A stretch of 64,000 nucleotides of DNA from assembly GCA_028285415.1 (NCBI GenBank), contig JANQPF010000014.1, forward strand, positions 1-64,000. The letters are read 5' to 3'. Both the position numbers and the translations under genes were made by a program. Of the stretch, positions 16,450 through 25,298 are shown piece after piece (position 1 is the first letter of the stretch; every line of letters begins with the position of its first letter). This stretch comes from Pseudomonadales bacterium. GTDB taxonomy: Bacteria; Pseudomonadota; Gammaproteobacteria; Pseudomonadales; Azotimanducaceae. Under the pieces are notes generated by a model. The model searched no databases, had not been told where the DNA came from, and saw nothing but the letters and a program-made list of their open reading frames with translations.

Positions 16450-17667
16450 TTACAAAAAGTACTCGTCAGCTTGGATGCCAAAGGCGCCAGGCTCGAGTTC
16501 TTGAGTGATCCACAAATCCGTTTTTGAGTGGTCACTTGAATATTTCGATAAATCCACCGCAACCAGTTTGTCGAGTTTGTCCCCTTTTGGATCCAAGATG
16601 ACAACAATTTTTGGCCTCAGCCTACGTGCGCTGTTTTGTTGAACCACAACGCCAATCTCTCCCGTGTTCAACTTCACAAGACTACCCGTCGGAAACACAC
16701 CAATCGCTTGCATGAACTGCTCTACTAAGCTCCCTTGAAACAGCTCATCCTTCATGTCCGACAACTCCTGCATCGCTTGGAAGCTCGTTCTACACACCGC
16801 ATATGGTCGCGGTGTAATCATCGCATCGTAGGTGTCCACCAGTCCGGCAATCCGTCCAAAGAGAGGAATAGCGGTGTTCGCGATTCCTCCGGGATACCCC
16901 GACCCATCAAACCGCTCATGATGTGAAGCAATCATCTCTAAAACGAGCGGAGAGACAACAGAAGCCTGTTTTTCCAATAAGTGCACGCCAGCCATTACAT
17001 GTGTCTGCACCGTCAATCGAGATTCCTCGTCAAGCGCGGCACTAGATGCAGTGATTTGGGAGGGCAACGTCACCATTCCTACATCAAGAAGCGCGGCTCC
17101 TTTCGCGAGATAAGCAAGCCTTTTCTTCTCAAAACCCAGATGTCGCCCAAGCAGTGCTGCCCACACGGAAACAGCCAAGCTGTGATTGAACAAGTACTCG
17201 CCCTTTCGCCGCATTCGAATAAGAGCTGCAACTACCTCATCGTTTCTGAGAACACTTTCTATAAGCGGGTCTATCGCAGATTGAACGGCAGGAACATCAA
17301 CGAGCCCCTTTGACTTAAGTTTCTCGAAAGCCTTAGCCAAAACTTCACTGGAATTTGCAAGCGCCTTTCTTGCTTCGGGCAATTCATCGGAAAACGTAAC
17401 ACTGTTTTCAACGATCGGTTTGAGTAACGTAGACTTGGCTCGGGACGTGAGACCACTGTCTAGTTTTGGTTTCCTAGGATCAACCCATACAGAAACACAG
17501 TGCTTTCCAATACGGTCAATATCATTCCTTTCTCGTACGTAGAAACCTTGGATGTTGAAGGGTGTTTCTAACCATGGTCGGTCCAACGCCGCGACATACA
17601 TTCCCGGCTTCAGGGCGTGCACCGCCACCTCGATGTATCCTTGACGTCTGTACTGAGAAGTGTCCAT
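16450..17667 (-). CDS. HD-GYP domain protein with DUF3391 N-terminus, HD motif altered
   Basis: A 405-residue protein from the ATG at 17667 (the frame opens at 17709). Residues 8-60 match DUF3391 (VHALKPGMYVAAL, then VSVWVDPRK). The HD-GYP part keeps HHERFDGSGYPGG and a VDTYDAMITPRPY segment. The metal-binding HD and its following lysine, normally HD-x-GK, read LDVGM here. Catalytic c-di-GMP cleavage may therefore be impaired, with the domain acting as a sensor or partner-binding module. It precedes the EAL gene by 14 bases, suggesting a functional pair in c-di-GMP signalling. Confidence 0.85.
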   Translation of the reverse strand: MDTSQYRRQGYIEVAVHALKPGMYVAALDRPWLETPFNIQGFYVRERNDIDRIGKHCVSVWVDPRKPKLDSGLTSRAKSTLLKPIVENSVTFSDELPEARKALANSSEVLAKAFEKLKSKGLVDVPAVQSAIDPLIESVLRNDEVVAALIRMRRKGEYLFNHSLAVSVWAALLGRHLGFEKKRLAYLAKGAALLDVGMVTLPSQITASSAALDEESRLTVQTHVMAGVHLLEKQASVVSPLVLEMIASHHERFDGSGYPGGIANTAIPLFGRIAGLVDTYDAMITPRPYAVCRTSFQAMQELSDMKDELFQGSLVEQFMQAIGVFPTGSLVKLNTGEIGVVVQQNSARRLRPKIVVILDPKGDKLDKLVAVDLSKYSSDHSKTDLWITQELEPGAFGIQADEYFL

Positions 17668-17906
17668 CACAAGGTAACTGTAGCCCAACCAGGATAAACC
17701 AACCATCAATCGTCACATATTTGTGATGTATTAGTCCCCCACTCTGAGTTACCAGAACACAAACCTTGCTCTAGAGAATAATGCACTAGCTGCAGCGCAG
17801 TTTCTGAAACTAGCGTCATGGTTTTTACGACGATTCTTGTCCGCCATCTTAGACATTTAGACGAAGATGACCCAGCACCAACCTGTCCTCCGGAACTCAG
17901 TCTAGA

Positions 17907-18149
17907 CTAATCCTCACGCTTACTCCCTCGCCCCCTATTCCTCAACTGCCCTACGACAAACGTGATGACGATCAACAAAGCAATGACCGCCAGCCCTTCA
18001 GCAACAAACTGAATACCTTCGAATCGCGACACTTCTATCCATGTTTCCCAATGTTGGCGGAGTACATTATCTCTTTGACGTACCAAATATTTGACAATAT
18101 TCGTTAGCCTACGTTGAGTGATGATCCCTCTCCCTCTCGAGGGCGTCAC
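17907..18149 (-). CDS. small single-pass membrane protein, unknown
   Basis: An 80-residue frame with a positively charged N-terminal half, a hydrophobic helix (LAVIALLIVITFVVGQL, residues 53-69) and a basic tail. A TTG at 18090 (residue 21) is a possible later start; in that case the AATATT-TGAC-AATATT motif at 18086-18101 would lie upstream of it. No family is recognised. It lies downstream of no obvious operon partner. Confidence 0.4.
   Translation of the reverse strand: MTPSRGRGIITQRRLTNIVKYLVRQRDNVLRQHWETWIEVSRFEGIQFVAEGLAVIALLIVITFVVGQLRNRGRGSKRED
18086..18101. promoter_or_regulatory. AATATT-N4-AATATT motif, copy 1
   Basis: AATATT-TGAC-AATATT; read on the other strand it is AATATT-GTCA-AATATT. 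A near-identical motif lies at 23193-23208, upstream of csrA. Pairs of such palindromic words suggest a shared DNA-binding protein, but this is only an inference from similarity. Confidence 0.3.
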
Positions 18150-18333
18150 CGCAATGCATGCTTCCCTAGATCAGCATGATCGGTTTATGATCATAGATTC
18201 AGGACAATGATGCGCTTATTCAGGTCGCCCACTCGAACGCTACTAATGGAGTATCTATGACGGGCGAGAACTGAATCTATCTTACAAGTACACGGAAGTT
18301 TGCAATCTAAACACGGCATTCAATCCTTCGTGT

Positions 18334-18678
18334 ATGAACCAAAATCTTAGTCGTAAAACAAAACACGAGATGCATTCGCCAGGTAATCTCGAATGTAGAA
18401 ATAAGAGTGCGCGGAGTGATGTATCGAAATTCTGGCGTTGGATCCTAGCGATTTACCTTATTGGCATTTCGCTTACTGCAGTCTTATTTCTGTGATCCAA
18501 TCATCCATTGGTTCTTAGCACCGCAAATTCACTGTCAGATCGCAAACGCGAAATCGAAAACAGTGTGACTCCTATTCTCCATGCAGAGGTCATGGCGTAC
18601 TTAGATTCTCAAAGCTTGAAAATGAACAGATCGATGGATGGTCAATTCAAAGCGAACGTAGAGCAACATTCGTTCTAG
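18334..18678 (+). pseudogene. small membrane protein gene interrupted by an in-frame TGA
   Basis: From ATG 18334 a 53-codon frame encodes a basic N-terminus and one hydrophobic helix (WILAIYLIGISLTAVLFL), then stops at TGA 18493-18495. The same frame continues with sensible protein composition for 60 more codons to a TAG at 18676-18678: DRKREIENSVTPILHAEV and further charged residues. A membrane anchor plus a soluble tail of about 60 residues fits one gene split by a nonsense change. A 53-residue product or rare readthrough remain possible. Confidence 0.4.
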
Positions 18679-18683
18679 TCGGC

Positions 18684-18956
18684 TCACTTTGTTGGCTCTT
18701 TTCTTCGATCAACAAGATCTTCATCAGTCACGCTGAGGCCATATTCTCGCAAAGCGAGGAGAACCAGGCCGCGCATGGTAATGTCACTCTCACTTGCTCG
18801 AATTGACAGTTCAGTACGTAGCGATTTTCGTAGACTGAAAGAGAATTGTGATGTGGGTTCTGGCTCGTCTTGTTGGGCAAGCTTCGGCGGCATCAGCGCA
18901 CGTCTAAGCGCCTGATGTAGTTCACTTCCTTCTTCGCGATCCGGTGAAGATGCCAT
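18684..18956 (-). CDS. ribbon-helix-helix-like DNA-binding protein
   Basis: A 90-residue protein from the ATG at 18956; an extension to 18986 is possible. The N-terminal 35 residues are polar and probably disordered. The C-terminal half has the short strand FSFSLRKSLRTELSIRA followed by two helices, as in CopG/ParG-type ribbon-helix-helix domains. It is divergent from the flhG-fliA genes 270 bases away, so it might regulate them or partner the MinD-like FlhG; both are inference. No direct evidence for the DNA site is visible. Confidence 0.6.
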   Translation of the reverse strand: MASSPDREEGSELHQALRRALMPPKLAQQDEPEPTSQFSFSLRKSLRTELSIRASESDITMRGLVLLALREYGLSVTDEDLVDRRKEPTK

Positions 18957-19226
18957 GGTTAATCCAATGACGCGGATATGTGACATTCCGTTAACTACTA
19001 GTCAGAACTGTAACCATATTCATCATCTACTTACAAGTCTAAAAACGTTCAATGTCTCACTTATAGGACATATTTGGGTTGACAAAGATTCTCCAGTTCA
19101 TTGCGGCTTTTACGCCCCGCTTTTTTCCTAGGTTCCTATAAACCTGTTTTCCCAGCTAGCTAGGCACGACTCGCGATTCCCGGACTCGTTTTTAGACTTA
19201 AGCCAATATCGCTGTTGGCTGTAGAC

Positions 19227-20030
19227 ATGAAAAGTTTCTCTTCGAGTATGAAGTTACCCCTGCAAGTAATTGCAATTGCAGGCGGTGGTGGCGGTGTTGG
19301 GCGAACCACGCTATCAGTTGAACTTGCGCTCTCATCGGCTCGCACGTCCAGTCCTACGGTTCTTGTTGATGGTGTGCTGGGTAAGGGCGGTGTCAGTTCA
19401 GCCTTGGGCCTCATACCCAATCACTGTATTGAGTCGGTAGGCAATGCGCGTACGTTATCAGATGTAGTCTTGGAGTACGAAAGACTGACGGTCATCCCAG
19501 CCGGAGATGAAATTGATGGGCCGGTAGACCTGATGGATGTCTACGGCTTTGTTTGCGCATTGAGTCCGTGCGACGGTCTCTTTAGAACACTCGTCCTAGA
19601 CTGTCCTGCAGGACTCGACGAACCCACTACCACAATGATTGCAGTGGCCGACAAGCAAGTACTGATGGTGCGAGATGATCCTGTTTCGATTAACGAAACA
19701 GTCGCTTTAGCACGGTTGCTTCGAACACGTCACGGTGTAGATCGCTTTCACCTTGTCGCAAATCGCGTCCGATCTGAAGAAGAAGGCCAGGTGCTTTGCG
19801 ATACCGTATGCCGAATTGGAGAGAGGTTGGTTGATGCATTCTTCGTCTACGGTGGTTCCATCTCGGATGATCCCAAATTCGAGCGGTCACGCCGGCTACA
19901 AAAACCGCTTTCCTTGTTGTATCCAGAATCGGCAACTGCTGGGGATGTGTTCGTTCTAAGCGAAGCTGTGCTATCAGGGACCAGCAAGCCGAACGGCCGG
20001 CTGAAGATTCGAGGCGCGGACTATGCGTAG
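19227..20030 (+). CDS. flhG: FlhG/FleN-like flagellar number regulator (MinD family)
   Basis: A 267-residue P-loop protein from the ATG at 19227 (a TTG at 19215 is less likely). The deviant Walker A reads GGGGGVGRTT, so the two lysines usually seen in KGGxGKT are missing. The second motif is LVLDCPAG and a switch-like VANRVRSEEEG follows. FlhG proteins restrict flagellar number by acting on FlhF and on master regulators. The stop overlaps the start of fliA by 8 bases, which strongly supports a flagellar role. No flhF is found upstream in this window. Weakened ATP binding is possible. Confidence 0.8.
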   Translation: MKSFSSSMKLPLQVIAIAGGGGGVGRTTLSVELALSSARTSSPTVLVDGVLGKGGVSSALGLIPNHCIESVGNARTLSDVVLEYERLTVIPAGDEIDGPVDLMDVYGFVCALSPCDGLFRTLVLDCPAGLDEPTTTMIAVADKQVLMVRDDPVSINETVALARLLRTRHGVDRFHLVANRVRSEEEGQVLCDTVCRIGERLVDAFFVYGGSISDDPKFERSRRLQKPLSLLYPESATAGDVFVLSEAVLSGTSKPNGRLKIRGADYA

Positions 20031-20697
20031 CTCACATTGGGTAGAGCCATATGTCCACCTTGTCCACCGAATAGCCCGCTCTGTGTCTGGAAACTCGAGA
20101 TACAAAGTCGAATTTGATGACTTAGTTCAAGCTGGCTTCGTTGGATTGTTGGAGTCGCGCTCTCGATTTGTGAGTGAGAAGGAAGGGGCACCGTTCGCAC
20201 ACTTTGCGTCAAAGCGAATACGCGGTGCGATGATCGACGAAATACGGCGTGTTGCGCCGTTAGCTCGTGGTGATTTTGAGTTTTACGTGCGATCAAAAGA
20301 AGCTGAACAGGAGTTATTGGCACAAGGAACAGCCACATCGCGAGAAATAGCAGAGCGCTTGGAAATGCCTTTGGAAAAGTACCAAGCACTGCGTCTGCGC
20401 GTGCAACGGCAAATAAGTCCTCCGGTTAGGTTTGGATACGAGGCTATCAGTGAAGAGGACAGCCCTGAGCACTGTATCGAGTTAGAGATGTTGCGACGCT
20501 GTGTCGACTGCGCGGTTTACCAGTTGTCGGATCATGAGAAGTCCGCTTATTCGCTCTATGAGTATCGATCATTCAACTTGAAACAAATTGGCTCCGTGCT
20601 CGGAGTTTCCGAGTCAAGAGCAAGTCAATTGAAGTCAGCGGCCAAAAGGAAACTCCTCTCTGCAATCACTACAAGAATGGGTGCCTCAAATGAGTGA
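20023..20697 (+). CDS. fliA: RNA polymerase sigma factor FliA (sigma-28)
   Basis: A 224-residue sigma factor of the FliA/WhiG type. Region 2 contains DDLVQAGFVGLLESRSRF, AHFASKRIRGAMIDEIRR, and region 4 contains LSDHEKSAYSLYEYRSFNLKQIGSVLGVSESRASQLKSAA. It directs late flagellar and chemotaxis gene expression. Translation is coupled to flhG through an 8-base overlap, and its own end overlaps the next gene by 8 bases. It is somewhat shorter than the roughly 240 residues usual in the family, mostly in the linker. No flgM or flagellin is visible nearby. Confidence 0.92.
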   Translation: MRSSHWVEPYVHLVHRIARSVSGNSRYKVEFDDLVQAGFVGLLESRSRFVSEKEGAPFAHFASKRIRGAMIDEIRRVAPLARGDFEFYVRSKEAEQELLAQGTATSREIAERLEMPLEKYQALRLRVQRQISPPVRFGYEAISEEDSPEHCIELEMLRRCVDCAVYQLSDHEKSAYSLYEYRSFNLKQIGSVLGVSESRASQLKSAAKRKLLSAITTRMGASNE

Positions 20698-22678
20698 CAT
20701 ATTGGAGGCATCACCCGTAGTCAAGCTGGCGGCAGTTTCAAGGCATCACATTGATACAATGGCAGACCGTATCTTCGAAGTCATTTCTGACGTGTGTATC
20801 TCCCGATCAAAACACGTCCACTCTGACGTAGATAGAGCAATACTTCTCGAAGCTATTCCCATCTTCAAGAGCAAACATCTTGATTTGAAGTCACGATTCG
20901 TTGAACTGACCCACCAAGGGGTACTAAACGCCGATGAAAACTACTCACCAGCGACGTCCTCGAGCTCCCCTGAACATTGGTCTGTAGTCCACGACGCCGA
21001 GGGTCTAGATCGATCAGTGGCGATCACCAATCTCATTAGAAGACTCACGCGCTCGTACGAAAGTGTCCTGAGAGAGGTGATGCAATTTCTAACAACGTCA
21101 TCGGAGCCGATGGTCAATCCGATTGCTCCTAACCGACTAGTACGGTGCTTGATACAAGCAAGTAGTGGGATGGATGAACGCCTAGTGAGATTGCTATTGG
21201 AAGCGTTCGAACGGGTATCGGATGAGTGCTTCAAGGATCTCTACTACTCCGTACATCAACTTATCCAAGAGGAGACGAATTCACTTGCCGAGAAAGAGAC
21301 GGTCATAGGCCCTCTGCGAGAACCGAATCGATCGATTCTATCTCGGCTTCAAGCGCGCCATTTCGGGGAGTCAATTCGCGCCGAAGCAACCTTGCTGTGT
21401 GCTCTGGAAGGACATGTTGAGGTTGATGTCGTGGACGATGAACCGGGAGCATGGGTTGAACACGTTCGCCAAGTTTCAGCGTCTGTTCTGGAGAAGGCCA
21501 CTCAATCAGCCAATGCTTTCGAACAAGACGCACTCTCTGTCACAACGAAGATATTTGAGAATCTTTTAGTCGACGAGACGCTAACATTTGCTGTTCGAAA
21601 CCTGATAGCTAGACTCCAAATCCCAATTCTGCGCCTCGTGATCACTGATCCGACATTCCTTTCTCGATCAAACCATCCTGGTCGCTTGTTAATCAATCGA
21701 CTCGCGCAATACGGCGTTGGATGGGATACTTCGATCGCAGATCTTGCTAATGACCCTAATTACATCGTTGCGGAATCGGTGGTAACGAATATCGTTCAGC
21801 AAGACACAGTATCAACCCCCCTTTTTGAGACGTCTATCAGACAGCTAGACAGCCACTTAGAGTTTGTTACCCGCAAAGTGATGCGCACGGAACGACGGAT
21901 TGTCGAGTACGAAGAAGGGCGCGCAACGTTGATCGCAGCCAAGCGGCAAGTACAAACGACCCTCAATAACAAATTGCGGGATATACGCCTACCAAGATCA
22001 ATTTTCTGTTTTCTTAATTCGACGTGGTCTCGAGTTCTAGTGTGTACCCTCACCCGGTTTTCGAGTAACAGCGACGAATGGCGGTGGGCAACGAATATAA
22101 CCGACAAAATTCTGCAGCTAAGTAATACACCAACGACCGAAGAGGGCCTTGACACCTGGGGCGATGCTACAGCGGCTTTGTGCCGCCAACTTCACCAATG
22201 GATCCTGGACATGGGTATGAACGATGTGGAATCGACCTCCGAATTCTCACACTTCAAACAGACGTTTCAAGACCTTCGCGAAACTAGTCTCCTAAAAATC
22301 CAAACGGGTGCGAGTTACGATGTTGACTGGATCGATCAGGTAGAAGAGATCTGCTTAGTTGAACCGCTCTCTCCCCCAGTATCAATCGACGACGCCAGGA
22401 ACGCGGAGATCATAGACCGTCTTGTCCCGGACACATGGGTTGAAATCAACGGTCCCGACGGGCCTATACGTATGAAGATCTGTTACAGGAACGAAGCTAG
22501 CCAATCTTTTATTTTGGTTAACGAACAAGGATTGAAAACAAGGGAAGTAACCGAAGCCGCATTCGTTCGAGAGATACAAAATGGCTCACTTCGCATCCTG
22601 AACGACTCGACCATAATCGAGCGCGCCATAGATCAAGTATTGGATGATCTTTATCTCGATATCTTTCTCACGAGCTAG
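20690..22678 (+). CDS. DUF1631 family protein
   Basis: A 662-residue protein from ATG 20690, overlapping fliA by 8 bases. It follows the DUF1631 pattern: a long helical N-terminal region, a central region with SIFCFLNSTWSRVLVCTL, and a C-terminal PilZ-like segment beginning VPDTWVEINGPDGPIRMKI and ending VNEQGLKTREV. In other gammaproteobacteria such proteins are found near c-di-GMP and motility genes, but the biochemical role is not settled. Overlapping with fliA suggests co-translation, so a link to motility or to a surface lifestyle is inferred. The family is sometimes mislabelled as a thymidine phosphorylase. Confidence 0.75.
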   Translation: MSDILEASPVVKLAAVSRHHIDTMADRIFEVISDVCISRSKHVHSDVDRAILLEAIPIFKSKHLDLKSRFVELTHQGVLNADENYSPATSSSSPEHWSVVHDAEGLDRSVAITNLIRRLTRSYESVLREVMQFLTTSSEPMVNPIAPNRLVRCLIQASSGMDERLVRLLLEAFERVSDECFKDLYYSVHQLIQEETNSLAEKETVIGPLREPNRSILSRLQARHFGESIRAEATLLCALEGHVEVDVVDDEPGAWVEHVRQVSASVLEKATQSANAFEQDALSVTTKIFENLLVDETLTFAVRNLIARLQIPILRLVITDPTFLSRSNHPGRLLINRLAQYGVGWDTSIADLANDPNYIVAESVVTNIVQQDTVSTPLFETSIRQLDSHLEFVTRKVMRTERRIVEYEEGRATLIAAKRQVQTTLNNKLRDIRLPRSIFCFLNSTWSRVLVCTLTRFSSNSDEWRWATNITDKILQLSNTPTTEEGLDTWGDATAALCRQLHQWILDMGMNDVESTSEFSHFKQTFQDLRETSLLKIQTGASYDVDWIDQVEEICLVEPLSPPVSIDDARNAEIIDRLVPDTWVEINGPDGPIRMKICYRNEASQSFILVNEQGLKTREVTEAAFVREIQNGSLRILNDSTIIERAIDQVLDDLYLDIFLTS

Positions 22679-22720
22679 CAACAAACCGTACTTCACAACT
22701 TCAGACCTTGTTGATTCACA

Positions 22721-22965
22721 TCAGCTTGGCTTAAGCATCTTTGCTGGAGATCGGTCCGTGGAAGACGCTCCAGCATCGATAAGTTGTTTCGCATCGTCAA
22801 CGCTCGCGAGCAGTACCGGTACGAGTATGAGCATCAGGACGCTCGCCAAGATTTCCCCAAAGGCAAAGGAAACGGCCGCGGGTATGAGGTATTGCACCTG
22901 TTCTGAGGTTTCCTTAAGCAGCGGCGCCAACCCTATTACTGTGGTAATCGTCGTGGTGCCCCTAC
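22721..22965 (-). pseudogene. C-terminal fragment of an RND efflux transporter
   Basis: On the minus strand this segment reads TTTITTVIGLAPLLKET then LIPAAVSFAFGEILASVLML and LVPVLLASVDDA. That is the end of an AcrB/HAE1-type RND pump, covering the last membrane helices. There is no start codon or N-terminal part: csrA lies directly upstream instead. It therefore appears to be a truncated relic left after a rearrangement. Confidence 0.6.
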
Positions 22966-22977
22966 TCCAGGTACTCG

Positions 22978-23157
22978 TCAGTCCCTCTCTCGTGGAGAAC
23001 GCTTGATCTTTGTGTAAATCTCCTCTCTGTGGACAGGCACTTCACGAGGAGCTGAGACACCAAGTCTAATCTGAGCGCGTCTGCTTGACAGTACAGTTAT
23101 GGTGATGTCGCTACCAATATTGATTACCTCGCCGACTCTTCGGGTTAAAATTAGCAC
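22978..23157 (-). CDS. csrA: carbon storage regulator CsrA
   Basis: This 59-residue gene starts at GTG 23157 with AGGGGG six bases upstream. The protein begins [10 protein letters not shown] and ends with the diagnostic [13 protein letters not shown] segment, so it is a clear CsrA/RsmA. The residues that contact RNA in studied homologues (Leu4, Arg6, Arg7 and the arginine of VHREE) are all present. CsrA binds GGA motifs in leader RNAs and changes translation of biofilm, motility and carbon genes. It is convergent with the DUF1631 gene and carries an RND fragment behind it. Confidence 0.92.
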   Translation of the reverse strand: MLILTRRVGEVINIGSDITITVLSSRRAQIRLGVSAPREVPVHREEIYTKIKRSPRERD

Positions 23158-23192
23158 CCGCCGCCCCCTATGAACCTTCTTTGATGGACAAA

Positions 23193-23208
23193 AATATTGT
23201 CCAATATT
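23193..23208. promoter_or_regulatory. AATATT-N4-AATATT motif, copy 2 (upstream of csrA)
   Basis: AATATT-GTCC-AATATT, forming with flanking bases an 8-bp inverted repeat (AAATATTG/CAATATTT, 23192-23209). It lies 35 bases upstream of the csrA start on the minus strand, the usual distance for a promoter-proximal operator. A related motif is at 18086-18101. Confidence 0.35.
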
Positions 23209-23247
23209 TCAGACATTCTATCCAGTGCACTTAACATAGAAAGATGT

Positions 23248-23400
23248 ATGTTGTTAGAAAACCCAATGCCTGATGCATACTCCCAAGTCGATTGCAATCT
23301 TGAGAGTCAAACATGGAATTCTGACAATAGATTCGTAACGAGGTGGATCGCCAAAACCTTACAACGGAACTTCACCTGGCGTACGAGCTTAGCGTCCTAA
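23248..23400 (+). CDS. possible small protein (weak)
   Basis: A 50-codon frame from ATG 23248 (frame open from TTG 23197), divergent from csrA. Composition is soluble and polar with several tryptophans. I do not recognise it and there is no clear ribosome site, so it may be chance. The rest of 23,160-23,640 shows only a purine-rich stretch with repeated AAACCCAAAAACGG-like words. Confidence 0.2.
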   Translation: MLLENPMPDAYSQVDCNLESQTWNSDNRFVTRWIAKTLQRNFTWRTSLAS

Positions 23401-23648
23401 AGCTTATGTCTCATATTCGACCACATTTTAGCTGGTAGCGATTCAGTTTTTGGAGTTTGTAAACGGCACCATAGGAGACTCACCACCTTCAATAACCCTC
23501 AAAACCCAAAAACGGAAGGACGATTAGGGCTGTACAACCCTTCGTTACAACAAAGACTTGAAAGTGACGTCCGTCCTCAAGTGAGAGGATCAAGCGATAC
23601 ACGACAGTAGGTAAGTGATTGAGCCTAAAATCGAGAGCCGGGCGAGTT

Positions 23649-24437
23649 ATGCTAAAGATATTGGTGCTATTTGTTGTGGCCTCCTCTTTGTGTGCTGTTC
23701 AATCCCACGCCGAAATGGCCCTTGTTGTAAGCGAAGAAGGGCTCAGTGGGAAGGCCAGTTTTGGCGAAGTAGTCGAAGTGAATCTATCCAAATCCGCCGT
23801 TGGAGTCACTTTCGGTGGCGAAAATTACCCCGCTGGCAATTTCGCATTTAACAGTTCCGGCTGTTTCGAAGTAGGACTCTCTCAGGGCTTAGGAAGCGTC
23901 TACGAGGATGCTAAATTTGAGGGGACAGGAACAGTTCACACGATCGAGTTCACCGGCACCATCAATCCTACTTTGAACGCGTCGATCGAGATATGTCCCC
24001 AAGTCCAAGAGCCTTTCCAATTGAGAGCCAGTAGCTCTAAAAGGCAGGAACCAAATAAAGTACAGCCCATGGCAATAAGTAACGTTCGGATCGAGTCTCA
24101 GAGTTCCAAGCGGCTTAGTCCCGGCATGAGTTTCAGTCTAAGCCTAGACGCGTTTTGTCTAGACATTACCAAAGAGGAGCCTGAACCCGGTACGGAACTG
24201 TCCCTCGCGAGCAACCCTCTAAGCGATGCTTACACCAGCTATTTGAATAGCAACCTTAGCTCACCGGACAAGCAGCAATGCATATGGCTATCAGATGCTC
24301 GAAGATTCTTCTCGTACGAATTTGACGGCCTCGATCCCGGTTATGTCAAGCTGCAAGTTCAAGAGTTAGTTGACGTATATGGTTCCAAATGTAACCTCAC
24401 CGCCAGACAAGAACACGAACTCAGAGGAGAGTTCTGA
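23649..24437 (+). CDS. secreted protein of unknown function
   Basis: About 262 residues from ATG 23649 (frame opens at 23619). The N-terminus is a clear signal peptide (LKILVLFVVASSLCAVQSHAE). The mature part has a first half rich in strands with paired cysteines (SSGCFEVGL and SIEICPQV) and a second half with a conserved-looking C-terminal segment containing FSYEFDGLDPGYVKL. No catalytic motif or known domain is recognised. The next gene is interrupted by a stop codon, so no operon logic helps. Confidence 0.6.
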   Translation: MLKILVLFVVASSLCAVQSHAEMALVVSEEGLSGKASFGEVVEVNLSKSAVGVTFGGENYPAGNFAFNSSGCFEVGLSQGLGSVYEDAKFEGTGTVHTIEFTGTINPTLNASIEICPQVQEPFQLRASSSKRQEPNKVQPMAISNVRIESQSSKRLSPGMSFSLSLDAFCLDITKEEPEPGTELSLASNPLSDAYTSYLNSNLSSPDKQQCIWLSDARRFFSYEFDGLDPGYVKLQVQELVDVYGSKCNLTARQEHELRGEF

Positions 24438-24809
24438 ACAGCGTTAGCCCACTACCTTCGGTTTGCGGACGACTACAATTCGGGATCATTTTCGTTCGGA
24501 ACGGTAGTCGAACACCTCTTGAGTTTCGTTTCCCGCTCCTCTAAAACATCAAAGAGTTGGTTCAAATCAACTCGTCTAAGGCGCACCTAAGCAACACGAC
24601 GAACCACAAAGTGGTGAACAACGTATGTGCGAACCCCGCTAACTTCACCTGTGGGCTATGGTCCCGGACCAAATTAGTTCGTTCAGATGTCAATAAGACA
24701 TCGACATCCTGAGACAATTGGCGCACACGTAGCAGTAAGTAAATAGGGACAAGTTGACAGGGATGTCTTTCCAAGGCCGGGTACACACGCTAGGCATCCT
24801 GGAGAGGAT
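24438..24809. other. spacer without a convincing gene
   Basis: A minus-strand frame (24562-24786) ends in a hydrophobic segment but lacks a good start. Otherwise I see no gene, repeat or terminator here that I can support. Confidence 0.4.
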
Positions 24810-25235
24810 ATGTTGAAACAATCCGTCGCATCAGGACATCCAATCGCGACGCTCATGACTAAGATAAGGGATTGGGAGTAGGAATCAGATGCTGTTGCCA
24901 CCGAGAAACTCCTGACCGAAGCTGTTGCATCCGAAGAATACCGTACCTATTACTTAGTCACCGACTTCTACTCTCGCTTCCATCCTAGATATTTGCAGCA
25001 GGAACTCGAACTTGTGAGGCTTCAATGGCTCGCTGGAGGATGCTATGACCATAGTGAGTGTGACTACGGTGCATTCACTGCAAGCCTAAGAGATCACCTA
25101 CCCGATTGGGAGCGGGAGGAAGTGCTTGCTGCTGTAAGTCGATTTGAAGATCTAATTCGTGAAAAAGAGGATCTAAGATTTTTGGCGAGTCGACCTTCTA
25201 AATTAGTTCGTCAATCAAACTGCTGTTCCTTTTGA
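24810..25235 (+). pseudogene. gene interrupted by an in-frame TAG
   Basis: ATG 24810 follows an excellent GGAGAGGAT site. After 23 codons the frame meets TAG at 24879-24881, then continues open for 117 more codons with convincing protein character: ESDAVATEKLLTEAVASEEY, a segment with several aromatic residues, and a charged, helical C-terminus containing DWEREEVLAAVSRFEDLI. The whole would be about 141 residues. I do not recognise the family. A nonsense mutation, sequencing error or alternative internal start (TTG 24993) could explain it. Confidence 0.45.
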
Positions 25236-25270
25236 CTGCGTATTCTCGCGCCCGGTCCGAGGGTGTATTA

Positions 25271-25298
25271 GCAGCTGGCAGCTGGCAGCTGGCAGCTG
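25271..25298. repeat. tandem heptanucleotide repeat (GCAGCTG x4)
   Basis: Four perfect copies of GCAGCTG, each containing the palindrome CAGCTG, followed by GT and six more T bases. The array can fold in several ways. Directly followed by T-rich sequence it may act as a crude terminator, or it may be a slippage-prone microsatellite. Confidence 0.85.

Noticed and set aside
17818-17910. A 30-codon plus-strand frame
   Set aside because: No ribosome site or recognised family; too short to support.
18493-18495. Selenocysteine at the TGA
   Set aside because: No redox-type context or downstream SECIS-like hairpin is evident.
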